A stretch of 51,788 nucleotides of DNA from positions 1-51,788 of the forward strand of contig NZ_OPYN01000156.1 in assembly GCF_900277125.1 (NCBI RefSeq), in the 5' to 3' direction. Made by a program: the position numbers and the translations under genes. Under the pieces are notes generated by a model, which had not been told where the DNA came from, ran no database searches, and saw only the letters and a program-made list of their open reading frames with translations. Numbering within the stretch: position 1 is the stretch's first letter; each line of letters begins with the position of its first letter. Below, piece by piece: positions 31,596 to 41,215 of the stretch. The DNA comes from Pseudomonas inefficax. GTDB taxonomy: Bacteria; Pseudomonadota; Gammaproteobacteria; Pseudomonadales; Pseudomonadaceae.

Positions 31596-33181
31596 AAAAC
31601 AATCTTCCGGTCAGTGGTCGTGCCGTCGAATTCAGCGCAAACGCGAACATTCTTTCAACAACCAACCCCAAGGGCGCCATCACTTACGTCAACCCCGACT
31701 TCGTCAACATCAGCGGGTTCAGTGAAGCCGAACTGCTCGGCGTCAATCACAACATCGTGCGCCACCCGGACATGCCGCCGGAAGCCTTTGCGCATCTGTG
31801 GCAGACACTCAAGGCTGGGCGCTCGTGGATGGGGCTGGTAAAAAATCGCTGCAAGAATGGTGACCACTACTGGGTCAGCGCCTACGTCACGCCGATGCAG
31901 CGCAATGGCGAAACAGTGGAATACCAATCGGTTCGCACGCTACCGGCCAAAGCGCTGGTGCAAGCCGCAGAACATCTCTATGCGCAGTTGCGTAGTGACA
32001 CAAAGGCCAACTGCCTGCGTATGTCACGGCTATCCGTGGGCATGCGCCTGGTACTCGCCAGCACTGGCGTGAACCTGCTGTGCTTTGCTGCCTTGGGCTC
32101 GCTGGGCGCGTTGGCCTGGAGCCATGCCGCCCTCTCCATGATGCTATCGAGCTTGCTGCTCGGCGGCCTGTTGCGCTTCAGCCTGCGCCCCCTCGACGCC
32201 CTTGCGCACAAAGCCAGGAAGATCGCTGACAACCCTCTGAGCCAGATCCTCTACAGTGGCCGCCGCGACCAATTTGGCCAGATCGATTTCGCCCTGCAAA
32301 TGCTCGAAGCCGAGACCCGGGCAATAGTCGGACGCATTGCCGATTCGTCCCGCCAGTTGAGCAAGGAAGCCGAAGCGCTCGTGTCTGCAGTGGACAACAA
32401 CAATTGCGCGACCCTCCGGCAGCAGGGGGAAACCGCCCAGGTAGCCAGCGCAATAACTCAGATGGCCAGCAGCGTGCAGGAAGTGGCGCGCAACGCTCAG
32501 CTCACCGCCAGCGCCGCGAACCTGGCCAATCAGGAGTCCGACCGCGGCCACCAACTGGTCGAGCAGACCCGCCAGCACATTGATAGCCTCGCCAGCGAGG
32601 TGCAACAGACCAGCATGGTGATTCACCAACTGGAACAGCATGGCAATGAAATTGACCGCGTGCTCGAGGTCATTCAAAGCATCGCCGAACAGACCAACCT
32701 GCTGGCCCTCAACGCCGCCATCGAGGCTGCCCGCGCCGGTGAAGCCGGCCGCGGTTTCGCCGTGGTCGCCGACGAGGTGCGCGGGCTGGCTTCACGGACT
32801 CAGCAATCCACCGCCCACATCCAGGGCACCATCGAAACCTTGCGCCGCTCCACGGGTAGTGCCGTGCTGGCGATGCAGCGCAGTCACAACAAAGCTGAGG
32901 TCAGCGTCGAACAGGCACTGCTAGCTGCCCGTGCGCTGGACGGGATCACCCAGCGCGTCGATGAGATAAGCGGCATGAGTGTACAGATCGCTGCCGCCGT
33001 AGAGGAGCAGAGCGCGGTGGGTGACAGCATTCAATGCAACCTGGCCGGTATCAGTCAAACCACCCAGAAAAGCGTGCTTGCCAGCAACCAGAGTCGCACC
33101 ACTGCCGCCCACGTCGCCAAGCTGGCCGAGCGCCTTCAACTGCTGTCGGCGCAACTTTGGGGGCGCCAGCGCCACGGGTGA
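31592..33181 (+). CDS. aer: Aer-like aerotaxis/energy-taxis receptor
   Basis: The protein has 529 residues. An N-terminal PAS domain (~10-115; GAITYVNPDFVNISGFSEAE, ending in WVSAYVTPM) would hold FAD. A hydrophobic hairpin (~145-190) anchors it in the inner membrane. A HAMP-like linker and a methyl-accepting signalling domain follow, with the hairpin tip signature EQTNLLALNAAIEAARAGEA. There is no periplasmic sensor domain, as in E. coli Aer. It should pass redox or oxygen signals to CheA/CheW and the flagella. The start overlaps the GGDEF-EAL stop. It is convergent with tssM, 30 bases away. Confidence 0.9.
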   Translation: MKNNLPVSGRAVEFSANANILSTTNPKGAITYVNPDFVNISGFSEAELLGVNHNIVRHPDMPPEAFAHLWQTLKAGRSWMGLVKNRCKNGDHYWVSAYVTPMQRNGETVEYQSVRTLPAKALVQAAEHLYAQLRSDTKANCLRMSRLSVGMRLVLASTGVNLLCFAALGSLGALAWSHAALSMMLSSLLLGGLLRFSLRPLDALAHKARKIADNPLSQILYSGRRDQFGQIDFALQMLEAETRAIVGRIADSSRQLSKEAEALVSAVDNNNCATLRQQGETAQVASAITQMASSVQEVARNAQLTASAANLANQESDRGHQLVEQTRQHIDSLASEVQQTSMVIHQLEQHGNEIDRVLEVIQSIAEQTNLLALNAAIEAARAGEAGRGFAVVADEVRGLASRTQQSTAHIQGTIETLRRSTGSAVLAMQRSHNKAEVSVEQALLAARALDGITQRVDEISGMSVQIAAAVEEQSAVGDSIQCNLAGISQTTQKSVLASNQSRTTAAHVAKLAERLQLLSAQLWGRQRHG

Positions 33182-33211
33182 CGGGTTCGCACCTTATTTT
33201 CAAGCCAACCC

Positions 33212-36200
33212 TCACAAGCCGGCCTGCGTGGTCGGCCCCAGCTTTGGCGACTTCTGCAACAACCCTCGTGGCAACTGGAAACCTTTGAAAGGCTCTTGCG
33301 TGATAGGGTTGAAGGCTTTCTGTGCGTTAAGCCGGTAGCGCATCACGCCATCGCCGGTCCTGAAGCTCAGGTCCACGCTGGTCGCCGTGCGCCCATTGAG
33401 CGAGCCACGGCTGAGCAAGCGGAACATCGACCAGGGGCCACGGTACTCAAGGCTGCTGCTGTTTCCGTTCTGCCGGAGCAAGGTCAGGTTACTGCGCACC
33501 TGCTGCCCCAAGGTATTGGGCCAGACGACACCGGTGATCTGGCGCGGGCCATGGGTGTAGGGAATCAATTGACCGTCCAGGTCCAGCAAGCTTGTACGCT
33601 GGTTGGCACTCAGGCCCAACGGCTCGATGCTGAACTGCACACTCAGGTTGCCGCGCTGATCAAAGAAGGTCTCACGGATGCGATCTGCCCGCTCCAGCTG
33701 TTCGAGCACATCACTGCGGATCAGTGATTGCCCCTGCTGGCCGGCCTGCAGGGCTTCGAGGTTATCCTTCAGAAACACCTTCAGGTATTGATCATGAAAC
33801 TGCTGCAGCCGCCCCTTCGGCCCGAAGAAGGCTTCAAAGTCGTCCAGCGAAGCGTCGGGAGCTTTCACGACGAAGGGGTAGCGCCCTGCCAGGCGCTGCT
33901 GGAAGAAGCTGTACACCTCGGCGTCCCAGCGTCGCTCCAATTCGCGCAGGGCTTCGACATTTAGCACTTGTACTGTTTGATCGGCGATCTTTCTGACCTG
34001 GTGGTTGATCGGTTCCGGTAAGCCGGTGGCCACACGCTGCAGGGTGCCGATGGGGTCTTGCCCTGTCATCGAGAATCGCTGATGCACGGCCTGCAGTGCG
34101 GCCTTGCCTCGGTCGGGGCTGTTCTGCACCGCCTTGGCATAGTCGTGCACGGCCGCAATGGCACCGAGAGTCTCGTCGTAGTAGCTGGGTTTCTCACCGG
34201 TTGCCTGCAGCATGGCACTCAGCCCGGCAAAGGCCCGCTGAATGGCCCAGGCCTGTTGTTGATCAGGCTTGCCACTTGTCGGTCGCAACGCTTCGACCTT
34301 CCCGGGTGCCTCAGCGACAACGGCTGATGAAAGCGAAGTGTTGTCCCTCACTGCATCCAACAACCGATGCAGGGGTGCTGCTGGCCCGGTCAACTGCTCC
34401 AGAATCGCGATACCATGATCAAGGTCGCGGAAGTCGGCCACCGAGAAGGCGTTCAAGGCACGGCGCCAACTGTCAATGAAATCGGCGTTGTACAGGTTAC
34501 GTAGGCGTTCGCCCAGCGCCTCCCGGTCGGCATCCGAATAATCGAGCTGATCGCGCTCACCCAGTGCCCACTGGTCGATCATCGCCATATCTGCAAACCG
34601 CTCGCTACGTGGCTCGAAATACTCTTTGAAACCCTTGGCGGTGAGCATTGGCGCTATCAGGACACCATCGCCCTGCCTGAGGCCGGGAGAGGACTGATAC
34701 ACCACATCGAACGCTGGCCCCACCTGATGACGCAGATCCAGGCCGGCATTCAACTGCGCGCCAGCCTGCTGTTTCAGGCTCGCGTAGACCCGCTCTGGCA
34801 GTGGTACCTTGCGCAGCACCTGCTGCACCTTGGCCATACGCTGGCTGTACTGCGGAAGTTCGGTATCGGCATAGGCCAAGGCATACTTCAGGTGCCGCAT
34901 GAGGTCGCGTTGCAATTGCCCCTGCCCGGGGAACTTCAGTTGCCACTGGCGGGCCATCCAGTCCTCGACCCATTCGGGGCGGCGGCTCTGGCGGTCCTCC
35001 AGCATTCGATAAACCCGAAGAGCAGCCATCTGCTGTTCGCTGCCCGGCGGCGCGGCGTCCATGGCATCGATCACACCGCTGGCCAAGGCTGGCAGGAAGC
35101 GCCGGGAGAGCAGACTCAGGTAGGCCTCGTCGACGCGAGGGCCAATGGCGCGCCCCTGATACAAGCCAAGGTCGGAAACACCCGGCCACGCGTCACGATA
35201 GTTGCCAAACACCGACACGGCATCGCGTATCTGGTCCAGCGGCTCCAACAGGTTGCGCCCGGTGGGGTCCAGACGCTGGTCCACCTCGTGATGACTGTAC
35301 TCTCTACTCTTGGCGAGCACATTGGCGGCCTTGGCGCCATTGATGTCAAAGTAGCGTTGCCAACTGGCGATGGCGACACTGAAGGCCAGTACGCCTACTG
35401 CAGAACCAACCCAAAGCAACCGACGCTTGCCGCGCGCTACCTTGATGTTGTCCCCAGCAAGGCCAGCCTCCTGATAGATGACTCGTCGGAAGGCGTGCTG
35501 AATGAAGTAGACCAGCGCCTGCCCCTGCGCCTTGCCTTCACGCAGCGGAAACTCGGTCTTGTACGGCTGTGCCGCCTCACGCACGAACGCATTGAGCATG
35601 TCGCCCTGCTGCAAGACCGAAGACCAGTACACGCCACGTACCAAGGCAGGCGTGGTGAAGCGGTCACTTGCGAGGGTTTCTTTCAGGAAGGCCAACAGTA
35701 TCGGACGCAGCCCGATCAACTGGGCATGCAACGTGAACAAGCGAACTCGCAACGGCGCTCCGCCCAATACATCGAGCCGGTCCACTACCTGTTCAAACAA
35801 TTGCCTTATCAACCGATCGTAATGATCGCCATATTCATCCAGCCAGGCATCGAACGTGCCGACCGCGTCCAGTTTGAAGGTGAAGCCCAGCATGTTTTCC
35901 CGCATGGCGGCGGGAAGCCCAGCGTACAGCTGGTCGAAACCGTCCAGCAGATCGAATTTGGCCAGTACCACATACAGCGGCAGGCGCGAGCCCGACTGAC
36001 TGCTCACTTCATACAGCCGCGTGCGTAGCACATGTGCCAAGGCGACACGTTGCTCAGGCGTGCCATGCAATAGCGCAGGCAGGTCAACGACCAACAGCAA
36101 GCCGTTTAGTGCCCTCTGGCTTCGATTACGTACCAGCCAGCCCAGCATGTGTTCCCACAACCTGGCCGAGGTGGTAGGTGGTGCTTTCGACGTGTCTGAC

Positions 36201-36820
36201 TCCTCGGCGGATGAACCTGCCAACGATTCCTGACGGACGAATGCGCCCGGCGGGTCGATGATCACCGCGTCGTTGCTGACCCACCAGCCTATCGGATAAG
36301 CCAACACCTGCGCTTGCCTGCCTCGCGCTTGTGCCTTGTCGATGCGAGTCAGGGAAAAACTCTGTTCGGTACGGTCGATGAAGCTGGTCTTGCCGGCCTG
36401 TTGGTCGCCCACCACCAGATACCACGGCAGTCGGTACAAGGCACGCCTGCCACCCGCATTGTCCAGGTAGCGTGCCAGCCCTTGGTCCAAGGCTTTCTCC
36501 TGTGCCTGGACGAAAGGCAACACGTTGTCCAGTTCAGCGTCCACCGCCTGCTTGCGCTCGGCCTGCAAACGGCGAAAACGCCTGCGCAGCACCACAAGCC
36601 AGCAGAGTAGCGGCACCAATACAAGCGCCAGGCTGGCCAAACCACGATGTGCCACGCTAGCCAGCGGCTGCTGCTCGCGCCAGACCCATTGCGGGCCGAG
36701 CCACCAGATTGCAACCAGCATCAATGCGGCACCCAGCCCGAGCAGCAGCGGCATGGCCAGGCCGATGCGGGCCACCAGGGGCAAGCCCCAACGTTCAAGA
36801 TGCTTCCACAGTTGATTCAT
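33212..36820 (-). CDS. tssM: Type VI secretion inner-membrane protein TssM (IcmF)
   Basis: The protein has 1202 residues from the ATG at 36820, which has GGGAG upstream. Two N-terminal helices (~8-80) are followed by a cytoplasmic NTPase-like domain with Walker A GDQQAGKTS (~140). A third helix near residue 445 (LLWVGSAVGVLAFSVAIAS) leads to a large periplasmic part with the IcmF-related and C-terminal beta domains that contact TssJ. With TssJ and TssL it builds the membrane complex. Its first ~26 bases overlap the end of tssA, implying coupled translation. Confidence 0.93.
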   Translation of the reverse strand: MNQLWKHLERWGLPLVARIGLAMPLLLGLGAALMLVAIWWLGPQWVWREQQPLASVAHRGLASLALVLVPLLCWLVVLRRRFRRLQAERKQAVDAELDNVLPFVQAQEKALDQGLARYLDNAGGRRALYRLPWYLVVGDQQAGKTSFIDRTEQSFSLTRIDKAQARGRQAQVLAYPIGWWVSNDAVIIDPPGAFVRQESLAGSSAEESDTSKAPPTTSARLWEHMLGWLVRNRSQRALNGLLLVVDLPALLHGTPEQRVALAHVLRTRLYEVSSQSGSRLPLYVVLAKFDLLDGFDQLYAGLPAAMRENMLGFTFKLDAVGTFDAWLDEYGDHYDRLIRQLFEQVVDRLDVLGGAPLRVRLFTLHAQLIGLRPILLAFLKETLASDRFTTPALVRGVYWSSVLQQGDMLNAFVREAAQPYKTEFPLREGKAQGQALVYFIQHAFRRVIYQEAGLAGDNIKVARGKRRLLWVGSAVGVLAFSVAIASWQRYFDINGAKAANVLAKSREYSHHEVDQRLDPTGRNLLEPLDQIRDAVSVFGNYRDAWPGVSDLGLYQGRAIGPRVDEAYLSLLSRRFLPALASGVIDAMDAAPPGSEQQMAALRVYRMLEDRQSRRPEWVEDWMARQWQLKFPGQGQLQRDLMRHLKYALAYADTELPQYSQRMAKVQQVLRKVPLPERVYASLKQQAGAQLNAGLDLRHQVGPAFDVVYQSSPGLRQGDGVLIAPMLTAKGFKEYFEPRSERFADMAMIDQWALGERDQLDYSDADREALGERLRNLYNADFIDSWRRALNAFSVADFRDLDHGIAILEQLTGPAAPLHRLLDAVRDNTSLSSAVVAEAPGKVEALRPTSGKPDQQQAWAIQRAFAGLSAMLQATGEKPSYYDETLGAIAAVHDYAKAVQNSPDRGKAALQAVHQRFSMTGQDPIGTLQRVATGLPEPINHQVRKIADQTVQVLNVEALRELERRWDAEVYSFFQQRLAGRYPFVVKAPDASLDDFEAFFGPKGRLQQFHDQYLKVFLKDNLEALQAGQQGQSLIRSDVLEQLERADRIRETFFDQRGNLSVQFSIEPLGLSANQRTSLLDLDGQLIPYTHGPRQITGVVWPNTLGQQVRSNLTLLRQNGNSSSLEYRGPWSMFRLLSRGSLNGRTATSVDLSFRTGDGVMRYRLNAQKAFNPITQEPFKGFQLPRGLLQKSPKLGPTTQAGL

Positions 36821-38285
36821 CGTGACTCCCGTTCCTTGTTCCAATCAGCCCTTGATGGGCAGTGCACGCGTACTGCTGAAGGCGTTGAAACACCTCAGGC
36901 TCCCAGGCGCTGGCGGTGGTTTCCTGCATCGTTCGGGCAACGCCTGCGCACAAGTCCTGGGCCAACCAGGACACGCCCCGAGCTGCCAGCAGATCAGCCG
37001 CGATCACGGTGGTATGGCAGCGCTCACGCAGGCTGCGGAAGTCCGCCTGCATGCCCTGCAGCCTGAGCAACACCGCTTCCACGCCGCTGGTTTCCAGTTG
37101 GCAGGCCAGCTCCTCTCGCAACGTGGCGAATTCCTGAGAGGCTGCGTCCGAATCGGATTGCCCTTGTGCCCCCCTGAGCCACCCCAGACATTGGTCATCG
37201 ACAAATACCTTGCCGTCGCTGAAGCACAACTGCTGCAGCGCGGGCATGCGCTGCACGAACCGCGCGGTCGCAGCGCGAATGGCCTCAGCTACCTCGCCCA
37301 TCGCCAGCCGCGTGGCAGCGCTCGCTGCCAGAAAGCTGCCGCGAATCCAGTAGGGGCAAGCCGTCACGCTCTTTTCGATCCGCTGCAGCAGCGCCGCGTC
37401 GATTGCAGTAGCGGCAATGGCATCTTCATAGTCCCCGGCAATGTCCTGCGGCACCGCCATCAGCTCCGTGCGGTTGCCCTGCCTGGTTTGAGGCGGCGTC
37501 TGGATGTGCGCCCACAAGCCGAACCGACGCAACTGGTAGCCAGCAGGATCGTAGGGATCTTGTTGATTGATCAGCTCGGCCATGGTCAGCATGGCCCTTC
37601 GTGATTCCCGCTCGTTGCCCAACGACACACGGGGCATCGGCGTGGCGATGACCTCGGCCAGGGGCGCAGACTTGATGCCCTTTGCGGGGGGCTTGTCCGT
37701 AGTGGGCTCGGCGAGGCCGTTTGAAAGTTCCGTGTGCTTGCGTAGCAGGAGCTCCAGTTCGCCAAGGGCCGCTTCATCGAGCTGCGCTGCTTCCCGCTGC
37801 TGTTGCAGACGTTGCAGCGCGCCCTGAGCCGCCGCGGCGTGCGCGGGGCTGAACGTGAAGCGGTCCAGGCGCGGCAACGCCAGGAGCAAACGGTTGAGCA
37901 TCAGGCCAACCAGCTTGCGCTTGCCGAGGAACCCTTTGGGGCCCGGTTTCGGATATGCGCTTTCCCAATAGGCTTCGACCATGCCGGCCAGCAGTGCGAC
38001 GGTAAAACCCCAACGCTCCCAGCATTGGCTGCGTAGCCAAGCGACACCCAGGTGGGCGACGATGCGCAGGTGCTTGCACTCCTGGCCCAGGTACTGGCGG
38101 GACGCTTCTTCGATATAGGCCCAGTCGATGGAAGGCTCCTGCAACCCACCCAGCTTGACCATTTCCTGGTCGATGGCCTGGTAGGTTTCGTTCTCCACGT
38201 CGAACAGGCCGGCAGGGTTCTGCGCGTCGATTGGGGCAAGCAACCGGGCAATTTCCTGTGCGGTGACCTCTGCTACCAGCGACAT
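36795..38285 (-). CDS. tssA: Type VI secretion cap/baseplate protein TssA (ImpA-N/VasJ type)
   Basis: The protein has 496 residues. The ImpA N-terminal domain (~5-140) includes PAGLFDVENETYQAIDQE and the conserved segment CKHLRIVAHLGVAWLRSQCWE. A variable linker contains KPPAKGIKSAP. A VasJ-like C-terminal half follows (~220-480; ELINQQDPYDPAGYQLRRFGLW). TssA proteins organise sheath and tube assembly. The C-terminal variant decides its class; this one appears to be the long type. Its start overlaps the tagO end by 13 bases and its stop overlaps tssM, so tagO-tssA-tssM form a tight operon. Confidence 0.9.
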   Translation of the reverse strand: MSLVAEVTAQEIARLLAPIDAQNPAGLFDVENETYQAIDQEMVKLGGLQEPSIDWAYIEEASRQYLGQECKHLRIVAHLGVAWLRSQCWERWGFTVALLAGMVEAYWESAYPKPGPKGFLGKRKLVGLMLNRLLLALPRLDRFTFSPAHAAAAQGALQRLQQQREAAQLDEAALGELELLLRKHTELSNGLAEPTTDKPPAKGIKSAPLAEVIATPMPRVSLGNERESRRAMLTMAELINQQDPYDPAGYQLRRFGLWAHIQTPPQTRQGNRTELMAVPQDIAGDYEDAIAATAIDAALLQRIEKSVTACPYWIRGSFLAASAATRLAMGEVAEAIRAATARFVQRMPALQQLCFSDGKVFVDDQCLGWLRGAQGQSDSDAASQEFATLREELACQLETSGVEAVLLRLQGMQADFRSLRERCHTTVIAADLLAARGVSWLAQDLCAGVARTMQETTASAWEPEVFQRLQQYACTAHQGLIGTRNGSHDESTVEAS

Positions 38286-38905
38286 GCCTTGCGCGCCTCA
38301 TCGATGAGTGGGTCCAGCCCCTGGGCGTCGAAAACCAGCCCATCAACGGCTGGGTTGTCGCTCTCGACCTGAATGCGATGGGCCCCGATCAGTGGCTTGA
38401 TCTGCTCGATGCCCGGCAACCCCCTGCCAGCGTCAAGCACCTGGCCGTTCTCCGTCACCTGCCAGGGAGTAGCGAGGGTGGAACCACGCTCCCCCTGCAA
38501 TCGCACCATCACCCGGCCGGCATCGATGGGTTTTGCGGTAACCAGTTGCAACCTGGAAATGTTCTGCACACAACTGATCACCAGGTAGGGGTACGGTGCG
38601 ACCGAAGCGATTGCGGGCGCCGAGATCATCAGCCCGTCATCCCCTTTTTCGAGGCGGAACGTCAGCTCCTCCGGCGGCCGCCCCGCCTCATGGGTCATCA
38701 CACGACGCAGCGTGGGCGAATCCTGCTCCGGCGCGGACCATTGCAGTTTCGTCACATGCGCCGGGGTGCCAGCGGCCTGGTCGAAACAAGCCAGACGTTC
38801 GACGTTGGAAACGATCTGCGGGCAGTCCCTGGTCTGGCTTGCCAAACTTGGCGCCAGGGAGAGCAACATCGAAAGCCCAACGCCATATGCATAGCGGACA
38901 ATCAT
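38273..38905 (-). CDS. tagO: Type VI secretion-associated periplasmic protein TagO/VasI
   Basis: The protein has about 210 residues. A signal peptide (MIVRYAYGVGLSMLLSLAPSLAS) precedes a Cys pair segment (RDCPQIVSNVERLACFDQAAG) typical of VasI/TagO. A beta-rich domain follows, with VAPYPYLVISCVQNISRLQLV and a C-terminal RIQVESDNPAVDGLVFDAQGLDPLI. The GTG at 38914 is an alternative start three codons upstream; neither has a strong ribosome site. Family members are periplasmic accessories linked to peptidoglycan remodelling or to VasI-type roles; the exact function is not settled. It heads the minus-strand half of the locus. Confidence 0.85.
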   Translation of the reverse strand: MIVRYAYGVGLSMLLSLAPSLASQTRDCPQIVSNVERLACFDQAAGTPAHVTKLQWSAPEQDSPTLRRVMTHEAGRPPEELTFRLEKGDDGLMISAPAIASVAPYPYLVISCVQNISRLQLVTAKPIDAGRVMVRLQGERGSTLATPWQVTENGQVLDAGRGLPGIEQIKPLIGAHRIQVESDNPAVDGLVFDAQGLDPLIDEARKACRW

Positions 38906-39203
38906 TGGTTTCACTCACTCATCAAATATGGCAACAGCACTACCCGACTGACCAGTCACGCTTCAACAGCAGTCATCAAATACAATTACTGGATAGTGGA
39001 GCATCGAAACGTAACAAAGGCTAGCGCCGACAAAACAATATTCACAACCAAATATTTCCTTACACTTTCACGCTCGACGCACAATATTTTTCCGGTGCAT
39101 GGTTTTTATACGCACATAGCGAAACCCCAATTAAGTTTAAATTTAAACACAACTTTGTAGGACGCTTCCTACATATATCCAAACTTCACGAAGGCTGACA
39201 CCC
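38906..39203. promoter_or_regulatory. AT-rich divergent promoter region of the type VI locus
   Basis: About 300 bases separate tagO from tssB, clearly richer in A+T than the flanks. They include a 14-base perfect palindrome GTTTAAATTTAAAC (39135-39148) and TGTAGGA-CGCT-TCCTACA (39156-39173), a perfect 7-base inverted repeat. The latter resembles the GacA-box layout TGTAAG-N6-CTTACA with symmetric changes. It lies only 30 bases before tssB, so it may instead overlap the transcription start. AT-rich DNA of this kind is often bound by MvaT-type silencers. Confidence 0.5.
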
Positions 39204-39707
39204 ATGAGTAAAAGCTCAGGCTCCGTTGCACCCAAAGAACGCATAAACATCAAGTACGTGCCGGCCACCGACGGCGAACAAGCCGAGGTAGAGCTACCGC
39301 ACAAGATGTTGGTACTAGGCGATTTCGGTCTGGATGATGCGCGCGCGCTGGAAGACCGTTCGATCATGCGAATCGACAAACACAGTTTCAACAATGTGTT
39401 GAACGACGCCGATGTCAGCCTCGCCATGTCCGTGCCATCCATGCTCAGCACTGCCCCCGACGCAGAGCTGGCGGTCAACCTGCAGTTCAAGTCCATCAAC
39501 GACTTCGGGCCAGACAGCATCGCTCGCCAGGTACCGGAGCTGAACAAGCTGCTGGAGCTTCGCGAGGCATTGGTCGCGCTGAAAGGCCCATTGGGCAACG
39601 TGCCCACGTTCCGCAAGCAACTGCAGCAGCTGCTGAATAACGAACAGGCGCGCAAACAACTGGCAGAAGAACTTGACCTGGTGCTCGAGGCGCCAAAAGA
39701 AGACTGA
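39204..39707 (+). CDS. tssB: Type VI secretion contractile sheath small subunit TssB
   Basis: The protein has 167 residues and matches VipA/ImpB throughout. It has RINIKYVPATDGEQAEVELPHKM-type strands at the start, VLGDFGLDDARALEDR and the strand LAVNLQFKSINDFGPDSI. The helical end has LLELREALVALKGPLGN and FRKQLQQLLNNEQ. It polymerises with TssC to form the contractile sheath. AAGG lies about 11 bases before the ATG. It is the first gene of the plus-strand operon, 17 bases before tssC. Confidence 0.96.
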   Translation: MSKSSGSVAPKERINIKYVPATDGEQAEVELPHKMLVLGDFGLDDARALEDRSIMRIDKHSFNNVLNDADVSLAMSVPSMLSTAPDAELAVNLQFKSINDFGPDSIARQVPELNKLLELREALVALKGPLGNVPTFRKQLQQLLNNEQARKQLAEELDLVLEAPKED

Positions 39708-39724
39708 GACAACGGAGCGTCCCC

Positions 39725-41215
39725 ATGCCAAAGCAAAACAGCACGACCGTCGCGGTTGAAACAGCAACCGAAACACTGAGCAACGCCACCCTGCTCGACC
39801 AGATCATGGCAGAAACCAAGTTGGTACCAACTCAAGAGGGCTATCAAGTCGCTCGCCAGGGTGTATCGGCTTTTATCGCCGAAATCCTTAAAAGCCATGA
39901 CCCTGATCAACTCATCAACAAACATCGCGTCGACCAGATGATCGCTGAACTGGATCGGGTGCTCAGCAAGCAGATGGATGCCATCCTGCATCAACCCGAG
40001 TTCCAGCAACTTGAATCCGCGTGGCGCAGCCTCAAACTTTTGGTCGACCGAACCGACTTCCGCGAGAACATCAAGCTTGAAGTCTTGCATGTCAGTAAAG
40101 ATGACTTGCTCGATGACTTCGAAAATGCTGCCGATATCACTTGCAGCGGCATCTACAAGCATGTTTACACCGCAGGTTATGGCCAATTTGGTGGCGAACC
40201 CGTTGCAGCGATGGTTGGCAACTACAGCTTCGGCCCCTCCTCTCCCGATATCAAACTGCTGAGTTACATGGCCTCGGTCGGTGCCATGGCACACGCACCT
40301 TTTCTCGCGGCGCCCTCTCCTGAGTTCTTCAATCTGAGCAGCTTTGAAGAGCTGCCCAATCTGAAGGAGATCAAGGATATTTTCGCCGGCCCCCGGCATG
40401 CCAAGTGGCGTGCGTTCCGTGAAAGCGAGGATGCCCGTCATGCCGGGCTGACCGGGCCGCGATTCATGCTCCGCTCTGCCTATCACCCGCAAGAAAACCC
40501 GGTCCAGAGCTTCACCTACGACGAGGACATCGCCGGGCGGCACGACAACTATCTGTGGGGCAACTCCGCCTTCCTGCTGGCCAGCTGCATCAATGACAGT
40601 TTTGCCCGCTACCGCTGGTGCCCGAACATCATCGGCCCGCAGTCGGGTGGTGCCGTCGAGGACCTGCCGGTGCACCTTTACGAGTCACTGGGTCAGCTGC
40701 AGGCCAAGATTCCGACCGAAGTCCTGATCTCCGACCGCAAGGAGTTCGAGCTGGCCGAAGAGGGGTTCATCGCCCTGACCATGCGCAAGGACAGCGACAA
40801 CGCCGCGTTCTTCTCGGCCAACTCGGTACAGAAGCCGAAGAACTTTCCCAAGACCCCGGAAGGCCTGCAAGCGCAGACCAACTACAAGCTTGGCACCCAA
40901 TTGCCCTACCTGTTCATCGTCAACCGGCTGGCCCACTACATCAAGGTGCTGCAGCGCGAGCAGATCGGTAGCTGGAAAGAGCGCAAGGACCTTGAGTCCG
41001 AGCTGAACAAATGGATCAGGCAGTACGTTGCCGACCAGGAGAACCCGTCGGCCGATGTGCGCAGCCGTCGCCCGTTGCGTGCTGCAAGGGTCGAGGTGTC
41101 GGACGTTGCCGGTGATCCGGGCTGGTATCAGGTTTCGCTCGCCGTGCGCCCGCACTTCAAGTACATGGGGGCGAATTTCGAGATCTCCCTGGTCGGTCGG
41201 CTTGATACCCAATGA
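39725..41215 (+). CDS. tssC: Type VI secretion contractile sheath large subunit TssC
   Basis: The protein has 496 residues and is a full-length VipB/ImpC. Recognisable parts are QQLESAWRSLKLLVDRTDFREN, DAFGGEPV-type GQFGGEPVAAMVGNYSFGPS, and FAGPRHAKWRAFRESEDAR. The core includes DNYLWGNSAFLLASCINDSF, and the C-terminus has HYIKVLQREQIGSW and ARVEVSDVAGDPGWYQVSL. It forms the outer sheath with TssB. Its stop overlaps the tssE start (ATGA). The Cys and Met content is ordinary, in contrast to the sulfur-poor proteins left of this locus. Confidence 0.96.
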   Translation: MPKQNSTTVAVETATETLSNATLLDQIMAETKLVPTQEGYQVARQGVSAFIAEILKSHDPDQLINKHRVDQMIAELDRVLSKQMDAILHQPEFQQLESAWRSLKLLVDRTDFRENIKLEVLHVSKDDLLDDFENAADITCSGIYKHVYTAGYGQFGGEPVAAMVGNYSFGPSSPDIKLLSYMASVGAMAHAPFLAAPSPEFFNLSSFEELPNLKEIKDIFAGPRHAKWRAFRESEDARHAGLTGPRFMLRSAYHPQENPVQSFTYDEDIAGRHDNYLWGNSAFLLASCINDSFARYRWCPNIIGPQSGGAVEDLPVHLYESLGQLQAKIPTEVLISDRKEFELAEEGFIALTMRKDSDNAAFFSANSVQKPKNFPKTPEGLQAQTNYKLGTQLPYLFIVNRLAHYIKVLQREQIGSWKERKDLESELNKWIRQYVADQENPSADVRSRRPLRAARVEVSDVAGDPGWYQVSLAVRPHFKYMGANFEISLVGRLDTQ

